Source of the DNA: Closterium sp. Naga37s-1
Lineage: Eukaryota > Streptophyta > Zygnematophyceae > Desmidiales > Closteriaceae
DNA: 64,000 nt
Assembly: GCA_947471745.1 (NCBI GenBank)
Contig: CANJKZ010000548.1
Span: 308,001-372,000, forward strand
Reading direction: 5' to 3'
The position numbers were made by a program, and so were the translations under genes. The notes under the pieces are model-generated. The model searched no databases, had not been told where the DNA came from, and saw only the letters and a list, made by a program, of their open reading frames with translations. Of the stretch, positions 18,718-30,226 are shown one piece after another; within the stretch, counting starts at the first letter, position 1; the number at the start of each line of letters is the position of its first letter.

Positions 18718-18903
18718 GAAAGAACAGCGAGGAGAGTGGAGATAGAAGGCGACGGGTGAAGCCGCAGTCGCACGGGCAACAGGAGCGGCGCGCACAGTGG
18801 CTACCGAGCGGAAAGAACAGCGAGGAGAGTGGAGATAGAAGGCGACGGGTGAAGCCGCAGTCGCACGGGCAACAGGAGCGGCGCGCACAGTGGCTACCGA
18901 GCG
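18718..18903. repeat. exact 93-bp tandem duplication in N2
   Basis: The unit beginning GAAAGAACAGCGAGGAGAG occurs at 18718-18810 and 18811-18903 without visible difference. Confidence 0.92.
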
Positions 18904-19299
18904 CACGAGGGCACCGGACTACGGGAGTATCTGACTCCGCGGCTACGACGAGCGGCAGGAGTAACGGACCCACAAACGACTGGCGAAGCAGGCTCGCTGG
19001 GCTACCGAGAGCACGAGGGCTCCGGACTACTGGCGCTGCTGACGACACGATGGCGACCTCCGCTCAACCTCCCCTAACTGTCCCACACCCCCTTCTCACA
19101 CACCCCGTGCTGCACCCCTAGATCCAGTACCACGGCACCCCCCTAGCGCCACTCCCCTCGGCTCCCACACATCCACCCCCCTTCAGCGGCAGCTGCAGCA
19201 GTGGGAGACGAAGAAGGAGGAGGAGGAGGGGAAGGGTAGCACCCACACTCATCACCCCCACACCCGCCACCCCCATACCCTCCCCCCACGGCTGCACAG

Positions 19300-19830
19300 G
19301 GTCCAGGAGCGGCGTTGCAGTGGCGGCTGCTCCAGGGGCCAGGGGCGGCTACTGCAGGGGCGGCTGCTCCAGGGGCGGCTGCTCCAGGGGCCAGGGGCGG
19401 CTGCTGCAGGGGCGGCTGCTCCAGGGGCCAGGGGCGGCTGCTGCAGTGGCGGCTGCTCCAAGGGCCAGGGGCGGCTGCTCCAGGGGGCCAGGGGCGACGG
19501 GCAGGGGGGGGGCGCGCGGGTCCCTGGGGGCGCCAAGACGGGCGACGGGGGGGCGACGCGCGGGTCCCTGGGGGCGCCACGACGGGCGACGGGGGGCGAC
19601 GCGCGGGTCCCCGGGGGCGTCGCGACGAACGACGGGGGGGACGCGCGGGTTCCCGGGTGCGCCACGACGGGCGACGGGGGGCAATGCGCGGGTCCCCAGG
19701 GGCGTCGCGACGAACGACGGGGGTGACGCACGGGTCCCCGGGGGCGTCGCGACGAACAACGGGGGGGACGTGCGGGTCCCTGGGCGCGCCACGACGGGTG
19801 ACGCACGGGTCTGCTGGGGCGCCGCGACGG
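19300..19830. repeat. GC-rich minisatellites in N2
   Basis: Two adjacent arrays: GGGGCGGCTGCTCCAGGGGC-type units (about 19300-19490) and units of about 43 bp containing GGGCGACGGGGGGCGACGCG (about 19500-19830). On minus they lie just downstream of the primer site, the position of the leader repeats in autonomous copies. Confidence 0.85.
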
Positions 19831-20005
19831 GGCAGGAAACCGCCACGCGCCCCAAGCTCGTGGCGGGCAGAAAACCGCCACACACCTCGAGCGCATAGCG
19901 GGAAGAAAAAACCGTCGCGCGCCACGGGGCGCGCGACATAGAACAGCAGCAGCGGAAGCTTAAGGTGGGGCCCACATGCTAGGATCGAACGAGCTCTTAA
20001 TACCA

Positions 20006-20223
20006 TGTTGAAATAGTAGGCATAGCTTAGGACTAGGTAACTAGGGTTTAGCCTAGGCAAAGGAGAAGTCCAAGGAAAGGAGTGGTTGAACTATGAAAAG
20101 AGAGGTACAAATAGAAGAGAACCAGCAAGGAGTGGTGCACCACCACACAGAACACTAGGTAACTACTCTACAGCTAGGACTACATGCACTTATACAGACA
20201 TATATATAAGATATATTCTGACC
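20006..20223 (-). repeat. 5' LTR of N2
   Basis: 218 bp, about 96 percent identical to 18402-18619. The outermost base on plus is C rather than A. Confidence 0.9.
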
Positions 20224-20228
20224 GTCAA

Positions 20229-20560
20229 TGCTATAAAACTTGAACAACTGTCAAGTTGCGTGACAATTTCATGTGCGTGTGGTTTCACCTGCCGTTGCTG
20301 ACAAAGCAACGCACAAGCTTGGTCCCTGCAGAGGTTCATTACCTTTCCTATTTGGTTTTCCTTGCTTGTACATATCCTTTGTTCAACCAAAGTTTCCTAG
20401 TGAATCTATGCTTGAATTCTACCAAGGCATTCTAACAGTCTGTCAAAGATCACTGCGAAAGCTCCATCAGTGAGCCTCACGCAATTCAACTCTCCAGTAA
20501 AACAGCATTCTCCGCATTTTCAAGATCCAGCGGAAAACCCAATTCTATGTGAAGCTGTAT
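20229..20560 (+). other. unassigned host sequence upstream of gypsy RNase H
   Basis: About 330 bases, AT-richer than the surroundings, without an open frame or RNA gene that I can recognise. It sits where the RT-RNase H connection of the gypsy host should be, so it is either that region decayed beyond recognition or unrelated inserted sequence. Confidence 0.4.
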
Positions 20561-21558
20561 TAGAGTGACTTCGCCATTAGGTGCAGCTACAGACAACCCT
20601 GACAACCACCCCAATACTGATCCTGCTCGATCCCGAAAGGGACTATGTGGCGGAAGCAGACGCGAATGACCAGGCAGTTGGAGGAGTACTGATGCAGGAT
20701 CACAGACTTGGATTGCAACCGATCGCGTATCTCAATAAGAAACTAGACGGAGCAGTGCCCAACTACCCCATACACGACAAGGAGGCCCTGGCGATTGTCC
20801 TAGCTTTCAAGGCGTGGAGGTGTTATCTGAAAGAAGCCAAAACAATAATATATACCGACCAATCCAGCCAGCCTACACTCTCCAACCTACACTCTCCAAG
20901 CGACAGGTGTGGTAGATGGACTTCCTTGGAAACATAATTTCACTATGACATCGTCTACAAACCGAGACTTCACAACAAGGCGGATGCATTAAGCCGACCC
21001 GGACACGTGGCAGGAATTAAGCTAGACAAAATGCTCCCCCCCACCATCGAAGGGCTTATTCCTACATGGGTGCTCTGCGGATTCAGAAATAGCAGCAGCA
21101 AAGAAGCAGAAACAAATACATTGGGAGAAGGACCTAGCAGAACGGAAGTGTTCTGGAAAGCTTTGGGTTCCGAACTACACCCTGCTACGACAAATCTTTT
21201 TGGAGGAGTTCCACGACATAGCATATGCGGGACACTTCGGGAACAACAAGACCCTTGCTGACATCGTTAAATATAACTACTTGCCTATGATGCAGCAGTC
21301 CATCACCTCGTGCGACACATGAAAAGTAGCAAACAAAAAAAGCAGTGTTATTTCAGCATTTACCAGTAATGGAGCAAGTTGTCAGTCTAGACTTCATCAC
21401 TAGACTTCCGCTGACCGTTCAAGGGCATGTCACTATACTCATAATTATTGATAAGTTCTCTAAAATGGGACACTTCATACCCACTAACGTCACGGCTACC
21501 AATGAAGTTAAACCCCTTCTTCGATAGTATCTTCACCATCCACGTCATTCCCACAGCA
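20561..21558 (+). pseudogene. Ty3/gypsy RNase H-integrase fragment
   Basis: The frame at 20581-20937 reads LTTTPILILLDPERDY, then DANDQAVGGVLMQD, NYPIHDKEALAIV and a YTDQ box, the order of a gypsy RNase H. It continues after a stop as FHYDIVYKPRLHNKADALSR (20939-20998), the hallmark end of that domain. Downstream are GHFGNNKTLAD (integrase zinc region, about 21230) and VVSLDFITRLPL with DKFSKMGHF (integrase core, about 21370-21470). Several frameshifts and stops make it non-functional. At 21554-21558 it is cut by copia D and resumes in the same frame at about 28546. Confidence 0.88.
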
Positions 21559-21689
21559 TGTCAGCAGAATGAACGAGAATGTGTGGACTAACATCATGCA
21601 GGAGTACAAGTAGTAAACCCTAATTGGGCTGTACCCCATATGGGCTACCCCACTACAGCCTACACAACATGCAGCATATGAGTTTGACA
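21559..21689 (-). repeat. 3' LTR of copia D
   Basis: 131 bp. On minus it starts TGTCAAACTCATATGC and ends TTCTGCTGACA. Confidence 0.92.
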
Positions 21690-21918
21690 CACCCCCATAG
21701 GCAAAGTGGGGGAGAACAAGAGGTCACAAGACCAATCAAGAAAAGCAAAGCAAGCTCAGGGTGGATCACGAAGTCACCACACACTCTAAGCACAAGCAAA
21801 TGGCCACAAGGCCAGTTCACATGCAGAGTTATATAGAGCAGAACAAGCAGTACAGTGATCAAAACCTAGCAAGTGTAAGCATGCAGGTATAAGCGTATAG
21901 ATCACAGTACAAGCAAAG

Positions 21919-24900
21919 TCAAGAAGTGAGCAAGTGAGGCCAAGTAGGCACAACACCTAGAACAATACAGAAACGCTGATGATCACAAGGCTGAAGTGCC
22001 TTGGTGAAGATATCAGTAGTGTTGGCCCGAGAGGCCACGTAAGCAAGACGAAGCTAACCACGCTGCTGCAACTCTCGAGCAAGGAAGTAGCGCAGAGCAA
22101 TGTGCTTCGTCCTGTGCTCCAGTCTGTGCTCCTGACACAAGGCAATTATGACCTTGTTGTCGACGTACAGAACTGGAGGAGAACGAGGCGGCTCGCCCAA
22201 GCCGGTCAGCAGGTAGGTGAGCCAGCGTAACTCCTGTGCAGCCATGAACCTGCGTAGATCTCAGCCTCACAAGTGGAGCTGAGAACAGAAGACGAGCGGG
22301 TAGACCGCCAAGAAACAGAGCCGGAGCCAAGGCTGAAGGTGTAACCCTGTGACGACTGCTGCGTAGCCAAGTCGTCAACCCAAGAAGCGTCTGCGTGTCC
22401 AGTGAGGAAAACTCGATCCCGTTCTCCAAGCACGAGCCCCATGCCTGACGTACTGCACAAGTAGCGCAACACCCTCTTAGTGGCCTATTAGTTCTCTGGT
22501 CGGTGTCTCCCGGGCGCAACGTAGCGTGCCAGGATGCTAAGAGGGTAAGCAAGGTCAGCTCGAGTGTAGGTCAATAGGTACATGAGGCAGCCCACAAGCT
22601 CTGGATACGGGCCACTCGGCTCTACGGACTCATCCGAAGGCAGAGCTGAGAGCGAGTGACCGGTAGGCAGAGGAGTGGACTGTGGCGAGGAGTACGTGAA
22701 GCGGAAGCATTGAAGGACCTGCTGCACCATGTGTGAGTGAGTCAATGTAATGGTGCACCGTGCTCTGTCCCGGGTGATCTGCAGGCCAAGATAGCTGCGC
22801 AGCTCCCCCAGGTCTGTGCACGTGTGTCTCTTCTGCAGCTCCGACTTCACGTGGGCGAGTCCCTCTGTGTCAGCAGTGGCAAAGACCAAGTCGTCGACGT
22901 ACACGCGGATGTAGAACGGCGACAGCAAAGTGCCGGTGCGCAGAAACAGCGACGGGCCAGTAGTCGAAGGAGCAAACCCAAGAGCCGCAAGCGTCGTCCT
23001 CAGTGTGTCGTGCCACTCGCGAGGCGCCTGGCGAAGACCGTAGACTGGCCGCCGGAGGCTCCACAGGAAACGACCCAGTGAAGCCAGGTGGGCGGCGCAA
23101 CCAGATCTCCTCGTGCAGGCTGCCCTGTAAGAAAGCTGTGCTGAAGTCAAGAGAGTGAAGCTCGTAGTCTCGCTGAGTGGCGACATGCAGCAGAACCCGA
23201 AGAGTGGTCATCTTCGGGGTAGGGGAGAAGGTCTATAAGAAGTCAACTCCCTGTCGCTGACTGAAGCCTCGAGCAACGTAACGCGCCTTGAAGACAGGTG
23301 GAGAACCCGGCGGCCGCTTCGCCCTGAAAATCCACATGCCACTGACGATGTTCGCCCCAGGTGGGGGAACGTCGTCGATGTAAGTGCCTGTGGACTTCCA
23401 GGATGCCATCTCTGTGTCCATGGCTGACTGCCACTGAGAGGAGTAGGGACCCTCAATCGCCTCTGCATAAGAGCACGGGGTCGGGATGTCTGGTGCATCC
23501 GGGTCTCCCTCAGGTGCAATCAGCATAAACACGAGATGAGGTACAGCAGCCGCAAAACACTCAAAGTCCTCCTGCCTATCCTCAAGGACGTCTGTGCCAA
23601 GAGCAAACTCACCCTCGACGGACGGAGGACAGAAAGACTCAGACTCAGCAACAAGACTAGTAGCGTAGTCGAGGCTACAGGCGGCTGCAAAGTCAACAAG
23701 CTCAACAACTAGGGAAGACGCATCAGTGGATTCAAAGGAAGGGTCAGTGACAACAACGGCTAGCAGACGCGTGATAGTAGGGCTAGCAGCACGAAGTGAG
23801 TCAGACTCCGGGTGCGGACCGTCAGCAAGGGAGGACGCAGGAGGAGAAGGCAGAGGGACACGCAGTGGAACAGAGGAAGGATGAAGTGCCATTTGGTGCG
23901 TGCCGGGGACAGGAGGAGGACGCTCACGCGGAACACGACGACCAGTGCGGACAGCGCGAACAGGCGACGCAGGACGAGACGCAGGCTCAAGACGCTTTGT
24001 AAGACCTCCAGGCTGCTCAGTGTAAGGAGAAGGAGCCGGCAGTGGGGAAGCTGGCTGTAACTACGGCTGGGACTGGTCAGGCGGTGGACACAGAAAGGGA
24101 GGAGTAAGGCCAGTAGAAGGCGGGAGACCAAGAACCTGCTGAAGCAGTGGAACAAAGTAGGGTCGCGGCCGCACAGTGCCTCCAGAATCAGCACCGACAG
24201 CACCAGCACTCCAGGGCCAGCACCTCCAACTACAGGGTCTCCAGCTCCAACGCTTGTAGCACCACCAGCTCTGGCAGCTCCAGGACCTCCAGCTCCAGCA
24301 GCTCCAGTACCTCCAGTACAAGCACCTCCGGGACCAGCGGCTCCAGCACCTCCAGCAGCTTCAGCTCCTGCAGCACCTCGAGCTCCAGCAGCTCCAGAAC
24401 CTCCTATACAAGCACCTCCGGGACCAGCGGCTGCAGCACCTCCTGCAGCTCCAGCTCCAGTAGCACCTCCAGCTCCAGGGCCTCTAGCGGCAGGCCCCCC
24501 AGCTCCAGCAGCGCTACTCCAGAGGCTCCAGCGCCGGGCAAACCACTCGCGTAGCCGTGGTGGAGAGAGAGTCTCCCATCGTGACGAGACACCCGTAGGA
24601 CCTCGAGCAGACAAAGTACCTCCAGGCTCTGGCTCAGCTCCCCCAGGCTCAGCACCCCCAGGCTCCGCACTCCCAAGCTCAGCACCCCCAGGCTCAGCAC
24701 CCCCAGGCTCAGCACCCCCAGGCTCAGCACCCCTAGGCTCCGCACGCTCAGGCTCAGCACCCCCAGGCTCTGCACCCTCAGACAGAGCAACCCCAGGCTC
24801 AGCACCCCCAGGCTCCGCACGCTCAGGCTGAGCACCCCCAGGTCCCGCACCCGCAGGCTCAGCACCCCAAGACGCAGTACCCCTAGCAGCACCAGAGTCG

Positions 24901-27841
24901 ACAGCTACCTCGACAGGCTCGACAGGGTCTGCCTGGGACACACCTGAGGGAGCAGGACCCTGAGGGGGGAGGGGGTCTACCGGAGGAGGACTTGGTGCGA
25001 GGAAGAGCGGCAGGGGGGGGGGGGGGAGAGGGGCAGTGCGGTAGGGGAAGAGACGGTAAAAGGGAACCGACTCGTCAAACGTGATGTCTTGAGAGGGTAG
25101 GACACGTCGCGAGGTGGGGTGGTAAAAATGCCAGCCAGGCGCGTCAGGGGGAAAGCCAATGAAGACACAGGGAATGGCGCGGGAGGAGAGCTTGTCCGTG
25201 GAAGTATCTCGGACAAAGGCACGAGATCCCTAGACCCGGAACACCGACGCATCGCCAACCTCTCCCGTCCAACGCAGTGTCATCGAGGTCTCCGGCAAAG
25301 AGACACGAGGCCAGAGGTTGAGCTGATGCGCAGCGTAGCGGACCGCGAACGGCCACAGAAAATGGGGGCCAGCTGCATGGATCATGGAGGTACGAGCGAC
25401 CTCCATGACTAAGCCAATGCGGCGCTCAGCAACCCCATTCTGCTGCGGAGAGGCCGGAAGCGTGAACATCTGGCGAATGCCCTCCCCATGACAGAAGTCC
25501 CGCAAGAGGTCGGAGGAAAACTCACCATTTCTGTCAGAGTGCAGATGCAGGACGGGAAGGTTCGTCTCGAACCGTTCGCGGAGCTGGAGATGAACAGCGC
25601 GGATCTAAGGGATCAAAACATCAGGGACCTCCCCCTTGCTGCGCAAGGGGAAGACCGTGGTGTAACGCGAGTAGTCGTCAACAACCAGGAGAAAGTATCG
25701 CTCGCGGCCCTGTCCACGGACGCGGGCTGGGCTCCACACGTCCATGTGGAGAGTCTGCAGGGGAGCAGTCGTCGGGGGAAACGAGGAGTGAGGAGCGGCG
25801 CGCTGCCGCCCCTCGACACAGGGAAGACAGGGAGGGGCTGGCGAGGGTGGGAGGGGAGGCAGAGACCTGGGAAGACCAGAGACAAGGAGACGGGAGTGCA
25901 TGCCACGGAGGGGTGACCAAGGCGGTGGTGCCAAAGGAGAGTCTGGTGCGACAGGGCAGGACACGAGCAGGGGGACGCTAGCTGACCTGACGCAGACGCA
26001 GACGCAACTACTTGAGGAGACGCAGTAGTCATTGTGTACAGGCTCGACCCAGGCCGACGGGTGAACGTGGCCAGGTGCCTGCCAGTCCAGGAGCACGTAC
26101 AGATTGCCACACGCTGCCCTCCAGGGGTGAAGGTATCAACCCACGCATCTTGGAGGACAGTGTTGCTCACCAAGTTCGTAGAGAACGAGGGGAGGTGGAG
26201 ACCTGACAGTGAGCCAGACGGAACTGCCGGACATGGCAGAACAGTGGAGGAGCATGCAAGGACTGGGCACCCAGTGGGTTCAGCCAGAGAGACAGCAATA
26301 GGTGCAGAGAGCGGTGTGACTGTGGTACTGTCACGAAAGAAACAGCGAGAAGCACCTAAGTCAAGCGTGAAGGTGTACAAGGCGGCAGCAGACGCAGTAC
26401 CTGAGAGAGCAGACTCACCAGCACCTGGAGCAGCAGACTCACGAGTACTTAGAGCAGCAGTTTCTATACCTGGGTCTGGCGGCATACACATGTAATAGTC
26501 AGCCTCATACATAAACAGTCAATGCATACATGGCAGCAAGGATAGCATCATAATCAGGAGCAAAGATATCCACACCCCGCCTAAGCAGCTCTGCCCAGCG
26601 GTGGAGCTCAGCCGCGTTGGGAAACTCTGCGTGGAAGGCGTTGGTAAGACGAGAGAAGCAACGATACTGGGTTTGAAGCTTCCCTCGTGTCTGACCAGAG
26701 CGGTCACCTGTGCGAATGACCTACGGGCAAGGACCACTACCCCCAGTCGCCCCACGCTGGGCAAACCACTCACGTAGCTCCTGAGGCGAAAGGGTCTCAC
26801 GCTGACGCTGCTGCTGCTGCCTCTGACCACCGCCAAGGCCTCCCCTCTGGTTGGTACCACTCCGACCGCCACCACTGCCGCCGCCTCCACTCCCACTGCC
26901 GCCACCACTGCCGCTGCCACCACTCCCACTACCGCCACCACCGCCGCCATCTCCGCCTCCACCCCCACCACCACTCTCTCCGCCACCGCCGCCCCCTCCA
27001 CTGCCTCCACCACCCCCACCACGGCCTCCACCTCCACCGCCCCCACCGCCTCTGCCTCCCCTGCCAATGCCGCTGCGGTGCCTCCCACTAGGGGCAGACG
27101 CAGCTCTTACCTCCTCAGCAGGAAGGTAGTCAACAGCTGCAGCTGAGGTGACTGAGGGGAGAAGGGGGGAGGGCGAACACCCCTCAAAGAAGGGAGTGCG
27201 AGGAGTGCCTCGAGAAGCGCCTACAGCGACTATGCTAGTCTCAGTTGCAAGGAGGTGCTTCTCGAGCAGGTCGACAATGAGTGCTGTGGGGTCAAGGGCG
27301 AGAAGGAGGTCCCAGACAGTGCTAAGAGAGTCAGGGAGGCGGGTGACTATGAAGTAGAGAGTGATGTACATGGGAGGAGGGTTCTTGGTGAGGAACTTGG
27401 CTGGAAGCGCGGCTCGGTAGCGGGCGTCACTAGTGCGAAGGTATGTGAGAGGTCGGCGACCGTGGCAAAGGCAGACAGGTCGGGGAACAGGTAGGGCAGT
27501 AGAAGGCGGCCTAGAGCAGCAGTAGACATGGAGGAGTAACGAGCGACTACAGCATCGTGCAGGGGTTTAGTAGTCTTGTGCTGGCCAAAGTGAGTGCGTT
27601 CGGCTAACGACAAGTGGTTGCGAACGGCTAGGCGAGCAGCAGCGTCACGTGTAAGCCACTGTGAGCAAGTCACACTGTCAGCTGTGCCGGGAGGGGCGAG
27701 AGAAGCTCCAGACGTGAGGTCAAACAGCGAAACACCGTCCCTAGAGTTGCTCAGTAAGTACAGCTGCAAGTCATCGAGCCAAGAAACGAACTCTATCTGG
27801 CGGCCCTCCGGATCAAAGGTGAGGACGCTGAGAGTCGTCAT
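21919..27841 (-). pseudogene. copia D gag-pol remnant
   Basis: It starts at ATG 27841-27839 (TTGCCCGCTATG context) with a gag N-terminus parallel to that of A. A frame change near 27370 leads to DLLEKHLLATETSIVAVGAS and the glycine tract (about 26860-27060). Protease is seen as LDLGAS, so the usual DSGAS Ser is replaced by Leu-Gly context. Integrase motifs include HHRLGHPS, then VVDDYSRY near 25660 and NGVAERR near 25440. The GGAEP-type linker is at about 24640-24890, the RT YVDDLVFA near 22890 and RNase H GHADASW near 22400. The stop is TGA at 21921-21919. Multiple frameshifts and stops (for example near 26510, 25505, 23230 and 22490) make it a pseudogene. Confidence 0.88.
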
Positions 27842-27889
27842 AGCGGGCAAAGCAGGCGAGCACGCTAGCAGCAGGGTAGCACGCAAGCA

Positions 27890-28335
27890 GGGCAGGGCAG
27901 GGCAGCGGCCAGCAGGGCGGTGCACAGGCAGGGCAGCGCGGCTGCTAGCGGCGCATGGGCAGGGCAGGGCTCGCGGCTACTGGCGGCGCGCTGGCAGGGC
28001 AGGGCAGGGCACGCGGCGGCGAGCGGCGCGCGGGCAGGGCAAGGCGTGCGGCGGCGGGCGGCACGCGGGCAAGGCAGGGTGCGCAGCGGTGAGCGGCGCG
28101 CGAGCAGGGCAGGGCACGCGGTGGTGAGCGGCGCGCGGGCAAGGCAGGGCGCGTGGCGGCGAGCAGGGCGCGCGGCGTGGCGGCAAGCGGCGCGCGGGCA
28201 AGGCAGTGCGCGCGGCTGCGAGCAGCACGCGGGCAGGGCAGGGCGCGCAGCAACGGGCGGCGCGCAGGTAGGGCAGGGTAGGGTGTGCGCGGCAGCACAA
28301 CGCAAGGCAGGGCAGGGTGGCACGGCGCGAACAGG
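27890..28335 (-). repeat. 35-bp minisatellite in the leader of copia D
   Basis: On plus, units of 35 bp such as GGCGGCGAGCGGCGCGCGGG followed by CAGGGCAAGGCGTGC recur about ten times with substitutions. The array lies between primer site and gag ATG. Confidence 0.87.
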
Positions 28336-28402
28336 GCGGCGGGACTCGTGGGGTAGCGCGGTTCGGTGGGCCCTAAAAAAAAACGGTCCTAGGGTAGGAC
28401 CT

Positions 28403-28414
28403 GCTCTGAAACCA
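28403..28414 (-). other. primer-binding site of copia D
   Basis: On minus, TGGTTTCAGAGC directly after the 5' LTR, one base from the canonical site. Confidence 0.82.
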
Positions 28415-28545
28415 TGTCAGTAGAATAAACGAGAATGTGTGGACTAACATCATGCAGGAGTACAAGTAGTAAACCCTAATTGGGTTGTACCCCATATGGG
28501 CTACCCCACTACAGCCTACACAACATGCAGCATATGAGTTTGACA
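28415..28545 (-). repeat. 5' LTR of copia D
   Basis: 131 bp, three differences from the 3' LTR. Confidence 0.92.
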
Positions 28546-29384
28546 CTGCAATTATCCCAGACAGAGATATGAAATTCACCAGTAAGGTCTGGTGGGAACT
28601 CATATGTTTGTTGGAGACCAAGCTTGCTATGTCTTCAGCATACCGCCCCCTGACAAATGTGTTGCAGCCATTAGGATCAATAGTTACCAATCGTAGAGTT
28701 CGTCGACATCAACGCGACGTACGCAGCCACATGAAAATCCCATTTCTTCCTGTATCACGGACGTGACTCCATTATATTACAACAGTCCACCGCACAAGCA
28801 CACGTCCAAGCCGCTTACGACTCGTCACCACCATGCAGCAGCTATGGGAGAAGACTCAGCGAAGTGTCACCATGATGCAAAACTCCCAAAACCGTTATGC
28901 CTACCTACCGCGATTTGATTACACATTAGTGGTTGGGGACCAGATTCCTTTGGACATACGCAACTTGGGCTTATATCACATTTCGTCCAGGCTCCAACCT
29001 CGCTTAAGTGGTCCTCTTCGCGTTGAGACGATTGTGACACCCATTCGTTTCGCTTGCGCTTACCTACCACATGAAAGATTCACAATGCTTTCCATATTCA
29101 GCTGCTAAAGCTCTACAAATACCCCAATCAGTAGTACAAGGGATGTCAGCTGTCGCCACCAACACCTGTTACCATACAAGATGAACCAGAGTACGAGGTG
29201 AAACATATACCTCGCATCGATGTCGACGCAGTAACACGCTCGAGTTCCTGATCCATTGGAAAGAATATGATCCGTTAGAAGACTGTTGGGTTGCAGAAGC
29301 TGATATGGGCCACACGCACAGTGCTCTGAGGAATTATCTTGTAAAGCAGGGTGACTCATGCCACCTACCTTTGAGAGGGGGTCA
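28546..29384 (+). pseudogene. Ty3/gypsy integrase end with chromodomain
   Basis: It continues the integrase core cut by copia D: IIPDRDMKFTSKVWWEL and AMSSAYRP, with the third catalytic-residue region degraded afterwards. Further on are LPRFDYTLVVGDQ (GPF-like C-terminal region, about 28905-28950) and a chromodomain in two frames: YEVKHIPRID near 29189-29218, then EFLIHWKEYDPLEDCWVAE near 29243-29300, and ALRNYL. The aromatic and acidic positions typical of a chromodomain (Y/V, W.K.Y, W) are visible. This identifies the host as a chromovirus. A polypurine GAGAGGGGGTCA (29373-29384) precedes the LTR. Confidence 0.85.
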
Positions 29385-29505
29385 TGTGAGAGTACGTCAC
29401 CCACCCTTTCTAAAAATAATAGCGACCCAATATGTTTGGGTTGCAACGCGTCGTTAAGACCCAAGTAAGTAAAATAAGGGTGGAAAATCCATGTACATTG
29501 GAAAA
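29385..29505 (+). repeat. 3' LTR start of the Ty3/gypsy host
   Basis: The LTR begins TGTGAGAGTACGTCACCC right after the polypurine tract. Only 121 bases remain before copia F interrupts it at GAAAA (29501-29505). Its distal part was not found downstream. Confidence 0.72.
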
Positions 29506-29626
29506 TGTCAGAACCATATTGTAGGCTGTAGTGGGGCACTCCTCATGGGGTACAGTATTGTTAGGTTTTGCCTATACAAACCTTGTACTGCCCTGTTTCT
29601 AGCCATTCCTTGTTCTTATTATCACA
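29506..29626 (+). repeat. 5' LTR of copia F
   Basis: 121 bp, TGTCAGAACCATATTG to TTATTATCACA. Confidence 0.88.
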
Positions 29627-29638
29627 TGGTATTAGAGC
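29627..29638 (+). other. primer-binding site of copia F
   Basis: TGGTATTAGAGC directly after the LTR, one base from canonical. Confidence 0.82.
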
Positions 29639-29874
29639 AGAATCATTCCTAGGGCCCACCAAACGTTCCGCCCTGCCTAACTTTTTTTTTTTTTTTTTTT
29701 TTAAGCTGCCCCTGCAGCCCGCGCGCCGCCCTCCCGAGCCGCGCGTAGCCCTTGCAGCCCGTGAGCGCTGCCCCTGCGACCCGCGCGCCGCCCTGCCGGA
29801 CCGCGCGTCGCTCCTGCTCGTCGCGACGCCCCTGCGGGACCCGCGCGGTGTCCCCCCCCCTGCTCGTCGCGGCG

Positions 29875-30210
29875 CCCCCTGGACGCCGCCCCTACTCGTC
29901 GCGGCGCCCTCGGGGCGTCGTCTCTACTCGTCCTTACTCGTCGCGGCGCCCCCTGAGCGTCACCCCTGCGTGTCGCGGCGCCCCCTGGGCGCCGTCTCTA
30001 CTCGTCGCGGCGCCCCCAGGGCGTCGCCCTTACTCGTCGCGGCGCCCACAGGGCGCCGTCTCTGCTCGTCGCGACACCCCCTGGGCGCCGTCTCTGCTCG
30101 TCACGGCGCCCCCGGGGCGTCGCCCTTACTCGTTGCGGCACCCACTGGGCGCTGTCTCTGCTCGTCGCGGCGCCCCCTGAGCGCCGTCCCTGCTCGTCGC
30201 GAAGCCCCCC
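29875..30210 (+). repeat. 32-bp minisatellite in the leader of copia F
   Basis: About ten units with a period near 32 bp, built on CTCGTCGCGGCGCCCCC and GGGCGCCGTCTCTG. Point differences make the array clearly old rather than assembled from one read error. Confidence 0.85.
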
Positions 30211-30226
30211 CCTTCAACAGTCGTGG

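Larger units (their letters stand above)
18402..20223 (-). mobile_element. non-autonomous LTR retrotransposon N2 (minus)
   Basis: A complete 1822-bp insertion with 218-bp LTRs at 20006-20223 (5') and 18402-18619 (3'), about 8 differences, flanked by GTCAA (18397-18401 and 20224-20228). On minus, the primer site TGGTATTAAGAGC follows the 5' LTR and a purine run (CTTAGGGGGTA) precedes the 3' LTR. There is no gag-pol. The interior contains GC-rich repeats (about 19300-19830), an exact 93-bp tandem duplication (18718-18903), and a module near 18900-19090 that matches, on minus, the 3' module of N1 (GTAGTCCG.., CTCCTGCCGCTCGTC, GTAGCCGCGGAG). N1 and N2 therefore belong to one non-autonomous lineage with different LTR lengths. 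Confidence 0.9.
21559..28545 (-). mobile_element. degenerate Ty1-copia element D (minus)
   Basis: A 6987-bp element with 131-bp LTRs at 28415-28545 (5') and 21559-21689 (3') that differ at three positions. Flanking pentamers CAGCA (21554-21558) and CTGCA (28546-28550) match four of five. The primer site is at 28403-28414. It retains a complete domain set (gag, protease, integrase, linker, RT, RNase H) but in about ten open pieces. The gypsy integrase frame joins seamlessly across it. Confidence 0.92.

Noticed and set aside
21559..28545. Copia D as two separate insertions
   Set aside because: Both LTRs are the same length and about 98 percent identical, and the gypsy integrase frame joins across the whole interval.
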